A stretch of 64,000 nt of DNA from Amylostereum areolatum (Eukaryota > Basidiomycota > Agaricomycetes > Russulales > Stereaceae): NCBI GenBank assembly GCA_012932865.1, contig SAXG01000029.1, positions 124,001 through 188,000 on the forward strand, given 5' to 3'. The notes beneath the pieces were generated by a model. It ran no database searches and had not been told where the DNA came from. It worked only from the letters and a program-made list of their open reading frames with translations. Positions within the stretch are counted from its first letter, which is position 1, and every line of letters starts with the position of its first letter. Positions 20,240-31,241 of the stretch are shown here, piece by piece. Position numbers and translations under genes: made by a program.

Positions 20240-20954
20240 TTTTGGGACAGGCTGTCCCAAACTCAAAGCTCTGATTGGCCGACGGTGCGCCAGCGCCATC
20301 TTGACTTTCCTCGCCGGGACTCCTTGCTCTAGCTAACCTCTCATTTCGCCTCTCCTGTCCTGTCCGTCCTTCCCCCCAGCTGCGACCTGTCTCAAGCTGT
20401 CCAGGATCAGTTGTCGAGGGCGCCACTCCACGTGACGGTCGACTTGACCTCTTCGGAGACATCAAGAGGGCGTACTTATCTGGTTACAGGGCGTGTACAC
20501 GCTACACGTTCAGGTGGGGCTTCAAAGGTGCGTACGATCCTGCTCATAGGATCCCCGACATTCGCCTATGTCCCACCTGACTCCGTCTGTGGGCAGACTA
20601 TCGGCGACGGCGACTCGTACAAATGCTCGTCAACGCGACGGGCGCCGCCGGGACCATCAGCACACATACCCACATGACAAACGGCAGCTACTACGGTCGA
20701 AAGAAAGACGTGTAAACAGACGAATGGACCTACTCACTCCTAGCGCCAAACCACGTTCAAGGTCTACCGTTCGGGCGCAAATCTTCCCGATCATACCCGG
20801 CATGGTCGACGAACTCACACAGGGAAAGATGGCGACAATGTTGAACCAAGTACATGATCAATGGCTCGTGAGGGTAGACGAGCAATGTTGCGGGTGTGGG
20901 TGTTTATAATCAAACAAAACGAGTTCTATTGAGTTAAGTAGATCATGTATTCGG
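20240..20954. other. Interior of KDZ element without recognisable gene
   Basis: Short open frames on both strands (for example 20411-20677 plus), none with a domain. Possibly further captured fragments too degraded to identify, plus the 3' untranslated region of the RTC4-like gene. Confidence 0.35.
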
Positions 20955-23900
20955 TTATTCGTCCTCAATCAGTATTACTTTGTGCCCATCTTCCATGGTC
21001 ACTGCGAGCGAGGGAGTGTGCAGGGGACCGTTCCAATCGTCGCGGTCCTCGGTCTTCACGGGTGTCGGCTCTACCACGTCAGTACATGCAAGACCCCAAG
21101 TATGGCTGGCATGTATGACCTCCAATGCATCTGTGGGATCCATGTCCATGTCAGCTTGACATAGGAGGACGGCCACTTCAGGTATCATCACGCGGCGGAG
21201 GAAGTCATTGTAGGAGACGCCGTGACAGTCCGACACTGGTGGGTACATGGTCCGCAAAGCCTCCATGAAGATGCCCGCACCACGGTCACCAAAACTGGAG
21301 TTGTAATGTCAGATATCAAGAAGTACTAGTTGAGGAATATTGGTACGTACTATCCAGTGGAGCACTTTCTCTCTGTGCTTGCCTCGTACTCGCCAAGAAG
21401 GCTGAAAGCATGCTGCCGGCCGAGAGTGCCAATCTGTAGCTGTATGGTCGTGGGGATCAATCCATAACTCGTCAAGTTCGGGTCTGAGGGCGAGGATGCG
21501 AGTGGTAAGCGAGGAGAAATAAACGGCGATGGGCCATTTCTTTGCTGTAGGCTGAGATGCGTAGTCGTCTTCGGCCCGATGACGCTCGCAAACGCTGGTG
21601 TACACTTCAAAGAGAGGACGTCCAGAATTCTGTAATACGAGCTGCTCCGCAACTCGTCGCAAACTCAGCAGCGGTTCGGAAGGGTAGGCCGACCACCGTT
21701 TACCACAGCAAGGACAGTGTGTTGCCGGATCGTTATCGTCCTCGAGGAGCGAAGGATCAATAATGGGCTCTGGTTTGATGATTGGAGGGACGGGGAGAGG
21801 AAGGGGGGGTGGAGGCTTGGCAGCGCATGCTTGTGAAGTCAACATGCGAGAGGTTTTGCTAGTCTTGCCAGTCGCTGATCCTCGATCACCTACTGCTTCA
21901 GCCCTGAACTTTGACCACAGACCGTCGGGTGTTCGGCCTGCGTCGATGTATTCATTCTTGAGGGCATCTGAAGCTATGGCCCATCCGTGGTTGTAGTGCT
22001 TGTTCCAGGTGGCCTTTCGGTACTCGCCGCAGCTGGGGAAAGCGATCTCGAACTTCTGCTCTAATGATGTCTTGAGCATTGTCACACCATCGAAGTCTGC
22101 AAATCCTTTGGCCATATCGCAGACATACTTCAGCGGCCAGGGACCTCTAGCGGAACCTGCTTCGTTGACGATGTGAAGGGCATGAGCCCTCCGCTTTGGA
22201 TGTTGAGGCAGTACAGGGATGCTGCTCCGCACCGAGCGGGCAGAGGTCTTTAGACCTGAAGAGAGGAGTGATGTTGATGGCTCCTCAGACTTGATCGTGC
22301 GAGACTGTGTTTCGGGAGGGGATTTGACCACAGTAGTGACAGGGGGGAGGGGACGGGGAGAGGGGGACGGGGGGGATGGCGGACCTGTGAGGTCGTCTAC
22401 TAGAGGAGAACGCTGTTGAATAAATGTAGACCGTCCAGATGCAACTGAAGACCCATGAGCTTGGAGTTGCTCACTGCGTGAGTGGTGGGATGGGGTCGTA
22501 GTACCACTCGCAAACCACGAAGCATCATCACGGTCAAATTTGCTTGGAGAAAGGAGACATGTGCGTTTTGCGCGACGTGGAGTGTTGACGGGCGATATGT
22601 TGATCTCATCAGTGGTAGCCGCGGAACGTTTCTGGCCACGAGCTGGAGCCACAGGCGTATTGAACCCAGAGTCGCCACCAAACCGGTGCTTGGAACGGGT
22701 GACCTCGAGCTCCATATGTTGTCCACGTTCAACGCCACAAGCACGAAGCAAAAGAAACGAACCCTCGGTAACTTGGTGAGGAGCCATGATTGACTCGAAC
22801 ATCCAAGTGTTGCGTGCCGGGTTGTAAACCTGAACGAGCGAATCGGAACCAAGGCGCATAGCAGCCAAGTACGCCTGATTTGCATCTGCAAGAACAAACA
22901 TCGGCCATGTTGGGGCAAATACGTTGAATTCAAGGGCATTGGAATTGTCCTAGGAGAAAAAACATGAGCTCCAGGTCTTTGCGAACCACAGGGAAACGAC
23001 TTACACTTGGCCAGAAGAGTATGTGCACGGAACGCTTTATCTGCATCTCACGCACTTGGCGTTGTGCGACGGTGTTGACATGTGCATTGTGCTTGCGTTG
23101 TGCTGCATGCTGCGCCTCATAATGTGCTTCTCGCAAGGGGTTCTGAGGACGGTAGATATCTGCGTCGACGGCGGGGTTGGCCTGCGTCGCAGGTGGTGCT
23201 AGGGGACACTTTGCTGGTTGGTTTCGACGGACATGCGTCTGGGAAGCGAGAGAGACGGGTCCAGCTCGGGTCGCGGGCAGTGCTGGGGGACGTGTTGGTG
23301 GTTCGTGCGTCTGGGAAGCGAGAGGGATGGGTTCGGCCTGGGTTGCGGGCGGTGCTGGAGGATGCATTGCTGGTTGGTTTCGATGGAAGTGTGTCTGGGA
23401 GGCGAGAGGAACGGCGGGAGATTCAGGAACTTGGGACTGGGACTCCATGGTGCCAAGTGTTTGCAGAGATTGAACCGGCTCAGGGGATGGAGAATGAGAA
23501 GTTTGTCGACCGGCACTAGTCTCGATGGGAGGTGAGATGGAATGTGAGGGTATAACCGAGCCGTACATTGATCCGGCTTCAGCGTCTTGAGTTTGGGAGA
23601 ATGAAGTGGATTCAGGAAATGAAACCGCTAGTGCCGTGCCCTCGATAGCCAGGGTTTCGTGAGCTTTTCGGTGAGGACGAGACACACAAGCATTGCCCAG
23701 GATTTTCTGATGCTCAACGCAGCACGGCTGGCATAAATGCCACTCTTTACACTGCTGTGACCGTTTACGAGAGCAGCCTGGCTGACTACATCGATCGTCG
23801 ATGCGGGGTTGTGGAGGAGCAGGAGCCGGGATATTGGATGCCGCTGCAGAAGGTGCTGGGGCGGTGAAGGACTCGGAACGACGAGCAGGCAGGGGTCTCT

Positions 23901-24276
23901 CCGGTGTTGGAAATCCATCATAAGGAGGAGGAGGACCTCCAAACGGTGTCTGACCAGGTGGTAGCTCAGGTCTCCACCGGACCCAATGAGACACTTCACT
24001 GGGCATGGTAATACACTGTCCATGGCAGTGATTGATTATAAGACCGCTGATTTTACAGAAAGAAAAATGACACACCAGGTCATACCATCTTCCATAATTC
24101 TCCGGTTTCTTCTTTCCAAAACACATACGCGTCGAAAGGAAGCCGTTTGGGCAACCAAAAGGACAGGGCGGTCCAACAGGAAGCGGTGGAAGCGGTGGAA
24201 GCGGTGGAAGGGATGTTGGGTTTGGGGGAAACTCGAACAATGGCATCTGAGACGAGAGCGTTGATTGGAGTGGCAT
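20955..24276 (-). CDS. RTC4-like domain protein with GRF-like and Cys-rich zinc clusters (KDZ cargo)
   Basis: Complement: exon 1 24276-23005, exon 2 22949 to about 21353, exon 3 21294-20955, GT-AG introns. The ATG MPLQSTL is chosen because TATATATA lies about 85 bp upstream. Residues ~40-80 have a GRF-like zinc cluster (CPFGCPNGFLS, NYGRWYDLVCHFSFC). Near 200 is CSQPGCSRKRSQQCKEWHLC followed by CC. The middle is disordered Pro-rich. Exon 2 has WPLKYVCDMAKGFADFDGV and CPCCGKRWSAYPSEPLLSL. The end resembles the RTC4 C-terminal domain (VCERHR, WPIAVYFSSL, CSTGYFGDRGAGIFMEALR, FLRRVMIPEVAVLL). Joining exon 3 in frame requires a one-base shift near 21395, so there is a frameshift or a missed intron. 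Function unknown; the zinc clusters suggest nucleic-acid binding. Confidence 0.6.
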
Positions 24277-24619
24277 TGTGTCGACAGCGCGAGGGGGGGG
24301 ATGGGAGGAGGTGATAGGGAAAGGGGGAGAGAAGGAAGGGACGCGGGCATGGCCATGGTAAAGATATATATGTGCGTAGAGCATTTGAGGCCACCATGGG
24401 CCTCTGTTGCTTTTCGGGGCCATGAGAGGTGCAAGGTTGAAAATGAACGTGACACGACGTGAACCACGATTCCGAACGCGACGCGACACGCGTATACCAC
24501 GTGATGTCCTTGGATCGTGAACCGGTCACATACTGTGACACTGGTTCACATGTCTGGTCTACATGAACAGTTCACGAGTGGGTTCACGTTGAGGTTCACA
24601 TCATAGGTTCACAAGCGTT

Positions 24620-24650
24620 GTGAACCGATTCTCTCTAGTGTCGAAGTTTT
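24620..24650 (-). repeat. Right terminal inverted repeat of the KDZ element
   Basis: Read on the minus strand: AAAA, CTTCGACACTAG, AGAGAATCGGTTCACA. It is preceded (24440-24620) by many GTTCAC/GTGAAC motifs, including inverted pairs, mirroring the left subterminal region. Confidence 0.85.
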
Positions 24651-26035
24651 GAAAGTGTCGGGCTCGAAAGTGATGTACTGCTTATAATATGAATCCAAAT
24701 GATTAGCTGTTCCATATGCAATCAGTGTATGTGCAGATTAGCGTGAACTGAGAGCTATTGGGACAGGTAATTAGAGCAAATTAGTGGGCTTGGCCCATGG
24801 CTGGGGACGGGTGTAATTTGGACCAATTAGTCCTAATTATTAAGGGGGGGGAATCTAATCAACCCTAATGGTAATTAGAGCGGTTTAGCTCTATTTACTG
24901 CTAATTTGGAGGGGGGCAATTCCCTGATGATTGTCCCGATTAGGCAACTCACTGCAGGTAACTGACCTTGTGCTGCAGTGCTACAGGCTCGCTAATTTTT
25001 GCCATTTAAACTGCACAAAACGCTTGCTATGCATGCTATTCGACGACATGTAATGTGTTGTATTCTGATATACGCTATGGAAGACGCTAATGAGACCGCA
25101 CTCCAGACGAACTCAACTTGTGTTTGTGCACGCTTAGTCCGCCGTGTCGTGGCCAAATTGAGAAATGGTTACCTAAGATTACTAGGGGGGGTTCCCTGAT
25201 GCAGATATCCATGCGATCGACACCGTGCATGCGCGTATCGCACCCAGTGACAATGTCAGTCCTGGGAGGAACTAATGGGGTCCCGGCCGGCGTAGTGGGG
25301 GGACTTGTCATGTGCACAAAGACTCGCCACCCCGAGGTTAGGATCAATTCTATCCACAGCGTGGGCAGGCATGCGCGCCTGCACCCCTCCCCCAATACAT
25401 ATATCCGTCATCTGTTCAGCCTAAAGGGCCAAGTAAGTCCCTTGCTAACCAATGATGAAGTGGAAGATGAACTATAACCGTTTTCGTCCAGGTATCAGTC
25501 ATCTTGCTCCATCACGAACAATGATTCGCTCTGGGGGGGTTGAACCCCCCATGCACCCACTGCAAAGCGACGCTCCGATCTGCCGGGTTTCGCGGATAAG
25601 TGGCAGGATATGCTTTAACGGGTATTTGGCTGATCTTTGGCGGGAAGTTTGAGTCCCACTTTGAATCCTGGATGGCGTAGCTGGCGGTCCTGCAATCAAA
25701 CTTGGAAGTGGCAGACGACGTGTTGGCGTTATTGTCCTCATGTACTAGGAGTCTATGCCAAGCCTTCGACGGTACTGTCGGCACCTTGTCTTCAAAGGTT
25801 CGCGGGCATTGAGACCCGATGACGCTGGGCCAGAAAATCGAGAGCTGAAGATGTTCGCGAGGTCGCTTATAGAGGAGTATCAAAGTAACTAATCGGTAAG
25901 CAATGCACGGTCGTTGAATTCAGTCACGTGCCCTCAGCATTCAGTTTGTGATCACGCATCAACTTTTTCACGAGCCCTCATACTTATATATAAGTGTCCG
26001 GTAATTCTGGGCCTTGCGCTTACTGCTCTGTTAGG
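24651..26035. other. DUF6532 stop remnant and non-coding AT-rich flank
   Basis: 24651-24660 is the right target copy and 24659-24673 completes the displaced DUF6532 C-terminus (RARK, stop). Beyond it, TAATTAG/CTAATTA-type motifs recur between 24760 and 24950 (GGTAATTAGAGC twice), and an inverted repeat CACTGCAG (24950-24957)/CTGCAGTG (24973-24980) follows. These could be subterminal sequences of the outer Plavaka/DUF6532 element, but no matching left end was found. No gene is visible. Confidence 0.4.
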
Positions 26036-26150
26036 AACAAGCTTTGACCACGCGCATCGTGTCGGGCAGTCTCGCGATGTCCACATTTATAAACTTATCA
26101 TTCGTGACACCATCAAAGAACACATTCTTGAGGTCTGTGATGCTTTCCCT
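26036..26150 (+). pseudogene. SNF2-family helicase C-terminal fragment
   Basis: Reads FDHAHRVGQSRDVHIYKLI, IRDTIKEHIL, matching helicase motif VI and the following strand of SNF2 remodellers (RxHRxGQxxxVxVYxL, DTIEExIL). Nothing upstream or downstream extends it. A relic of about 35 residues. Confidence 0.65.
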
Positions 26151-26962
26151 GTAGGTTTCGCAACTGACGGTCTCGAGACACTTAGCTCCAGGATCGCAAG
26201 CGTGATCTCGCCACGGATACCTTGAATGAAGGCGGCTGGAGGAATGTACAAATGTTGAGGGGTGAGATCGCCGAGCTCTTCAAGCTGCCTTCAGTGGCAA
26301 CAAAGAAGTCAATATTTGACATAAGTAACATGTCGATCGCTTGACTTGTACAGATTCCTTTTGTTTCATTACGAGTTTCGGAATCATACTCAATACGCTT
26401 CTTTCTGTGCACAAGAGAGTGTGCGCCAATTGGCTCCCGGGGCTTCCACTGCGTTTTCCGGCATGATGCATGAATGAATGCATGAGGGCCTATGTATACT
26501 CTGTGTGTACACATAAATACATGAAATGGTTGGAGCCTTAGTAAGCGGCGGAAGAAGCCAACTGTGTTAATTACTGTCCAACCCAAATGTGTCACGGTGG
26601 ACGCCTGACGACCAAAGTCAATTCCGGCTCCGTCGCCCTTCTCGAGGGACGTGGCCCGGGGCAAAGGCTTGCAAGCTACTTAGTCGCACTCCACAGTTCT
26701 CGTGTCGGAGATTATGTAAATTCAACGCGGGAGGACATGGGAAGGACTATATATAATGAGAATAAGTGGTAGTACATATCAGGCGACTTCAGGGGATTGA
26801 AAGCTATTGAAAGCGACACCGAGAGTGCCTGAACTCCGACCGGGATCCGCAAGGTGTCTGACGCTTAGCGCTTGGCCCTCACCTTATTAAGTACCCCCGC
26901 CCTCGACTTCTTCATGCCGCCCTCCCCCTTATCCCGCCACAACGTCCACCTCGTGGTTTCCC

Positions 26963-28572
26963 ATGTCGTTCTCACGCCCTGTCGCAGCCCCCGCCCAGTC
27001 CTCCAATCCTGTTTGCAGTAGCCCCGCCCAGATGAACGAGCCCACCAACCTCCACAAGCCCATTGCTATGAACTCCTCCACTGCGCCTTCCCCAGAATCT
27101 GTGCGCGAATTAATCGCTGACCTCCAGGCATGCAGCCGAGAAGATCACGCCAAGTGCATCGAGGCCGAGAACAGTCTGCGCGCGTGGGTCGACGGGTGGA
27201 AAGAGCTTGAACGGCATTTTCACCTTATCGACTTACTGACTGCCAACGCCCGTGCAACGTTCTCACTAGCGGTCCAGAATTCGTACAACGTCGTAGTCAA
27301 GCAGCTTGCCCTCGCCAGGACCCAAGTGACTCCTTTCCCACGATGTGATCCTCCAAGGCCCCTTCAGGCGCTGGCCACTCTGCCGCTCCCTCCGCCACCC
27401 AGTAATCGTGTCCGCCATCAGCCCGAAGGTGGCGGTGAAGACTTGCCCCCGGCCAAACGTTTGCGCATTGATGAGCATCGTTCCGCGAATGTACGTGCTC
27501 CTCTTCCTCCCTTTTTCCCTGCCTACCCTCTTACACTACGCTACAGCTCGCCCGACCGCCGCCACCACCTACGCATGCCGAATACTCCGAACCCAATTGC
27601 AGCTACTCTTACTCCCGTGGTCATGGCGTTGTACGTTCATCCGGCTCATCGGACCATCCTTCCTGGATACACACCAAGCCCAAGATAGGGATTTCGCCTC
27701 TTCCCATCCCCCCTGCGCTACCTTCACATTCCCGAAGTTCATCACCATCCATTGATGATTTACTTCTTCAGCTCGTCGCCGACGAGTCTCCCACTCTATC
27801 CCAAAGTACATGTTCCACCGCTGGCCCGGCGGACCCATCTCCCCTACGTGATTGTGCCACTTCACCGCGCAGCGCGCGCGCACCCCATATCCAGCGACCA
27901 CGCGGCTCCGTGAAGCAGCTCGAAATGCACGGCTTTGTGCCCAAGAAAACAAATGTCCTCATTAAACCCATCAATGGTTCGTCTCCGGGTTTCGCCAACG
28001 CCGCCGCAAGCCTGTCTCCAGACTCAGACGGCTTTCCACCAACCAATGATAAGGGCCAACGCATCTGCCGCAAGTGCGGGTACCCCGGGCACTACCGAAA
28101 TGACAAGTGCATCGAGAAGTGGGGTCCTGGTCCTTGGGGCCCGGGGACTGTGTGCGACCGCTGCCGCAAGAAGGCGAAACGTCGCATGACCAACGTGTCT
28201 TTCACGTCCCCCGGCTCCCATCTTAACGAGTCTCCCCTCACCCGCCCCTCCGATAATCTCCCACGCGATGCAAGCGAGGGCCTTGCGCGCGGCGCAACAC
28301 ACAAGCTGAAGTCTGCCCGCGTCTCGTCGCCACACCCTCCGCCTCTGCGCCGGTCGTCGGGCGAGGATCACGATGTCCAGACGGAGGATTTGGATGGAGA
28401 TGCAGAAGACGATGTCAGTATGGATGGCGATCTGATACTGTTCATGTTCAATATCTAACTGTCCCGATAGACTCGCTACAGTGGTATGCCGCCCGTCTCT
28501 CACCTGTGCTACCGCCTTCCGCTGCCTGGCGAGACTACGTGTGTTGTGCGCATCTCTCCTGCCGCCATATAG
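26963..28572 (+). CDS. Intact zinc-knuckle protein, three exons
   Basis: Exons 26963-27490, 27547-28413 and 28471-28572 join in frame through two GT-AG introns (56 and 57 bp) to give 498 residues. The N-terminal half has a helical stretch (LIADLQACSREDHAKCIEA, ENSLRAWVDGWKELERHF); the middle is Pro/Ser-rich. A zinc cluster near the middle reads CRKCGYPGHYRNDKC (a CCHC knuckle with one extra residue before the last Cys), followed by GPGPWGPGTVCDRCRKKAKR, whose end resembles the second CxxC of a GATA finger. The C-terminus is acidic. Likely nuclear and nucleic-acid binding; function unknown. It is uninterrupted and lies directly upstream of a KDZ gene on the same strand, so it may be cargo of a KDZ element. 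A TTATTAAG box lies about 80 bp upstream. Confidence 0.7.
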
Positions 28573-29042
28573 TCTCGTCGTTAGGTCCGCCGTGTTCTGT
28601 GTCACGCAAGGGTCTAGGGGCGTCGGGATCTGTTCACTGGGTGGAATTGGAGGCTGTTGGGATGTGGTAGGGTGTATACACTGTGATCTTGTAAACATAT
28701 AGATTATGCAGATACCATATCATCTTTGAAGAACATACAATTTTGAGCCCAACGGGCCATGTATATGGCGGTCAAAGTGCCGCAAAAATAAAAACGGAAA
28801 ACATTTTCCGCGCGCGTCGTGAAAGTACGATATCCGGAACACCTCGCTACACCGACAGAGCGACCCGACTCCGCGTTGTTGAAACGTCGGAACGACGCAC
28901 CATTCGCGTTCGCGCTCACGCGCAGCCTCGCCTTGTCGCGTCGGCGTGTCGCAGCGCCAAAACGACAGAATGCCAGAACGACACGCCCTCCATATATATA
29001 CACCCCCCCAGTGTTTACCCTTTCCCTTCGTCCCCGGTACTT

Positions 29043-31241
29043 ATGTCTCTTGCCGCCGTCATATCATCCTTTATCTCCCGCCCTGACCTCGCCGACGCTC
29101 TAACTATCAACTCATTCCTTCTTTTTTTCCGCCTCGTTGCTCACCTCAAGGATCATCTATCGTGGCACCGAGCACCTTCATTTCCCGGTCCTCCTCTCCA
29201 TCTTCCGTCTGAAGTTGCTGACTTTCTGTCTTCCGCTCTCTCTGCACTCCCCTGATGTAGTTGGCGCATGTTGGTCGACCCTCCGCAACCTTGCATGGGA
29301 CCATGCTCCCCCGTCTGGTAGCGGTGGCGACTTGCTTGATTTGTTCATACAGCATGGAGTACCTCTGGGCCTTGGTGCGTAGCAGATTTACTCGCCTTTC
29401 TTATCCATTGTTGACCCTGACCATATACTATACAGGATTCTATAACCTTCATCCCCCTACTCGTACATGCCTCGACCCGCGTTGTGTGCACATTCGGCAA
29501 GGACGCCCTCCCGATCCTCAAGACTTGTCACATGTCATCGCTATCCGTGTCACCTACTTCTCGAAGGAGTTTGGACCCGTGCCCGCCGTGTCATATTCAG
29601 CAAACTGTCGTAGTATGTATATCCTATCTCGTTCTCCGCAAAGTACGTGATTCTGACCAAATAGAATGTTACGCACGCTATTATCCAACATATTACATCC
29701 ATGAGCATCGCAACTTGCGTGTTCACTACGCAGGCGTTCCACCCGCTATCCACGTTGCAATGCACGCATATCTGGAGACGTCTCTATGCGACCACTTCAC
29801 ATGGTCTATGGTATTTGCATGGTGCGTCTATGATTTTGCTTTCATTCACAACTGTGCTCACGGTAGCCGATACTAGGGTATCAGCTACAAATAATGGGCA
29901 GATCTACGATCTCGAACACGCGCATTCTTCGAGCCGCTTTCCCGCCGAATGGACAATCGCCCCGACTCTCACACCTGTTCTTGTTTGGGACGCATTTTTC
30001 CTCTACGCATTACTTCGGGAATACGACGAGCGAGGGTATCCGCTGGTGCTGGAGAATAAAGGCGATCAAGCTGAGCGCTTGAATCCTGTTCTACAGGAGC
30101 GGAACAAGGCCATGGTAGGCCCGGGTCGTGAGCACTGGGGTCATGTATGCGACCGATGCTGTGCTACAAAAGACGACGGCGATCAGCTTTGTACGTCCGT
30201 AATTTCCTCCACATGGCTTGTCTGCTGACGTCTTCTCTTTTCATTTCTTGCAGCTTTCATCCGTGCTGTGGTGATGGATGGTGTCACGGTGGGCCGGCCC
30301 TGCTGTCAGGTTCACGATTGCCAGGGTGATCTCCCGAGCCAGAGAGCACGGTTCTGCAGCGAGCATTCCGACATGGACGGGCTTTGTGCTGTTGATGGCT
30401 GTGACATATCTGCCGACCCCGGTTGGCGTACGTGCACCGAGCCGTCCCATCGTAAACTCGAAGATGTGGCTGGGCATTCCGCTCTCTTCCAGCTCCAGCG
30501 ACGTCCTCAAGCTTGTCTGTGTGGAGGATGAGGGTGAGAACGTTACGGAGGAGCTGCTCCAAGTCAACGAGGATGGGGAAGTTGATGAGGATGATGGCAG
30601 CGGGTGCCCAACCAAGCCTGATTCGGGCAATTCCAAACCTCGCGCACGTTTCGGTCGACGCCGCACGCATAACGAGCAGCTTTGTGTTGCCACTTGCGGT
30701 GTCATGCTTGCCCGTGCTACTTTCTTTGGGTCGGAGGCCATCAATGGTGCACGGGTAAGTTGTATCTTCAACTACCAACTCGTCTCGCTGACAGGGCTCT
30801 CGTTTGCAGATGTTTTTGCGCGCGGTTTTCCCAACGCCTGCTTCCCTTCCTCGTTGCATCTTTTACGACAATGCGTGCAGTCTTCTGAAGCACCTTCTAT
30901 CTGTGCATGATGATTACTTTGACAAGTGCGCACTTCCCGTGGACGTCTTTCACATGAAGACCAAGCACAAAGATTCTGATGACTTTTGCGGTCAGTATTG
31001 CAACCCGGCCATGTTTCCAGACTTGGTGGAGAACAACCGCTGGCGCTTCAACTCTGCCGCAGCGGAGATGACAAATGCGTGGTTTGGTGGCTACCAGGCG
31101 ATTGTGCGCGAGATGCGGAAGGAGCGTTTTGATTTCTTTTTGGACGAGATGATCAAGCTACGAAACCGTGCGACTATCAAGGACCTTGAAGCAAGCGGAG
31201 CTCATCCTTACGACGTTCCTCTGCATTATTTTGGCCTATAA
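29043..31241 (+). pseudogene. Second KDZ gene (CxC5/CxC6 type), two frameshifts
   Basis: Starts MSLAAVISSFISRPDLAD after a TATATATA box near 28995. Introns (GT-AG): about 29375-29435, 29613-29664, 29822-29876, 30191-30253, 30755-30809, at positions equivalent to those of the first copy. Cysteine clusters CLDPRCVHI, HVCDRCCATKDDG, HPCC-type GRPCCQVHDC and CAVDGCDISADPGWRTC are followed by the core FYDNACSLLKHL, LPVDVFHMKTKHK, CNPAMFPDL and FNSAAAEMTNAWFGGY, which is fully open to 31241. Lesions are a frameshift near 29240 (before DVVGACWSTL) and an extra C near 30512 (before LKLVCVEDEGEN). No terminal inverted repeats like those of the first KDZ element were found around it. Confidence 0.8.

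Larger units (their letters stand above)
15926..24650. mobile_element. Complete KDZ-type DNA transposon, 8,725 bp, with TIRs and target duplication
   Basis: The termini are inverted repeats: both start with a purine-rich 4 nt, then CTTCGACACTAG, then a near match ending AATCGGT.CACA (about 25 of 28 positions identical). The flanks are the perfect direct repeat GAAAGTGTCG (15916-15925 and 24651-24660). Removing the element and one flank copy rejoins the DUF6532 reading frame to a stop 12 nt later, which confirms the boundaries. Inside are a plus-strand KDZ gene (16276-18478), a convergent minus-strand RTC4-like gene (24276-20955) and host-gene fragments between them. Subterminal regions are packed with GTGAAC/GTTCAC motifs, probably transposase-binding sites. 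Confidence 0.88.

Noticed and set aside
25500..25560. tRNA-like sequence on the minus strand with GGTTCAACCCC and a 7-bp acceptor-like stem
   Set aside because: Only 13 nt lie between the putative acceptor and T arm, so D and anticodon arms are missing; not a tRNA gene.
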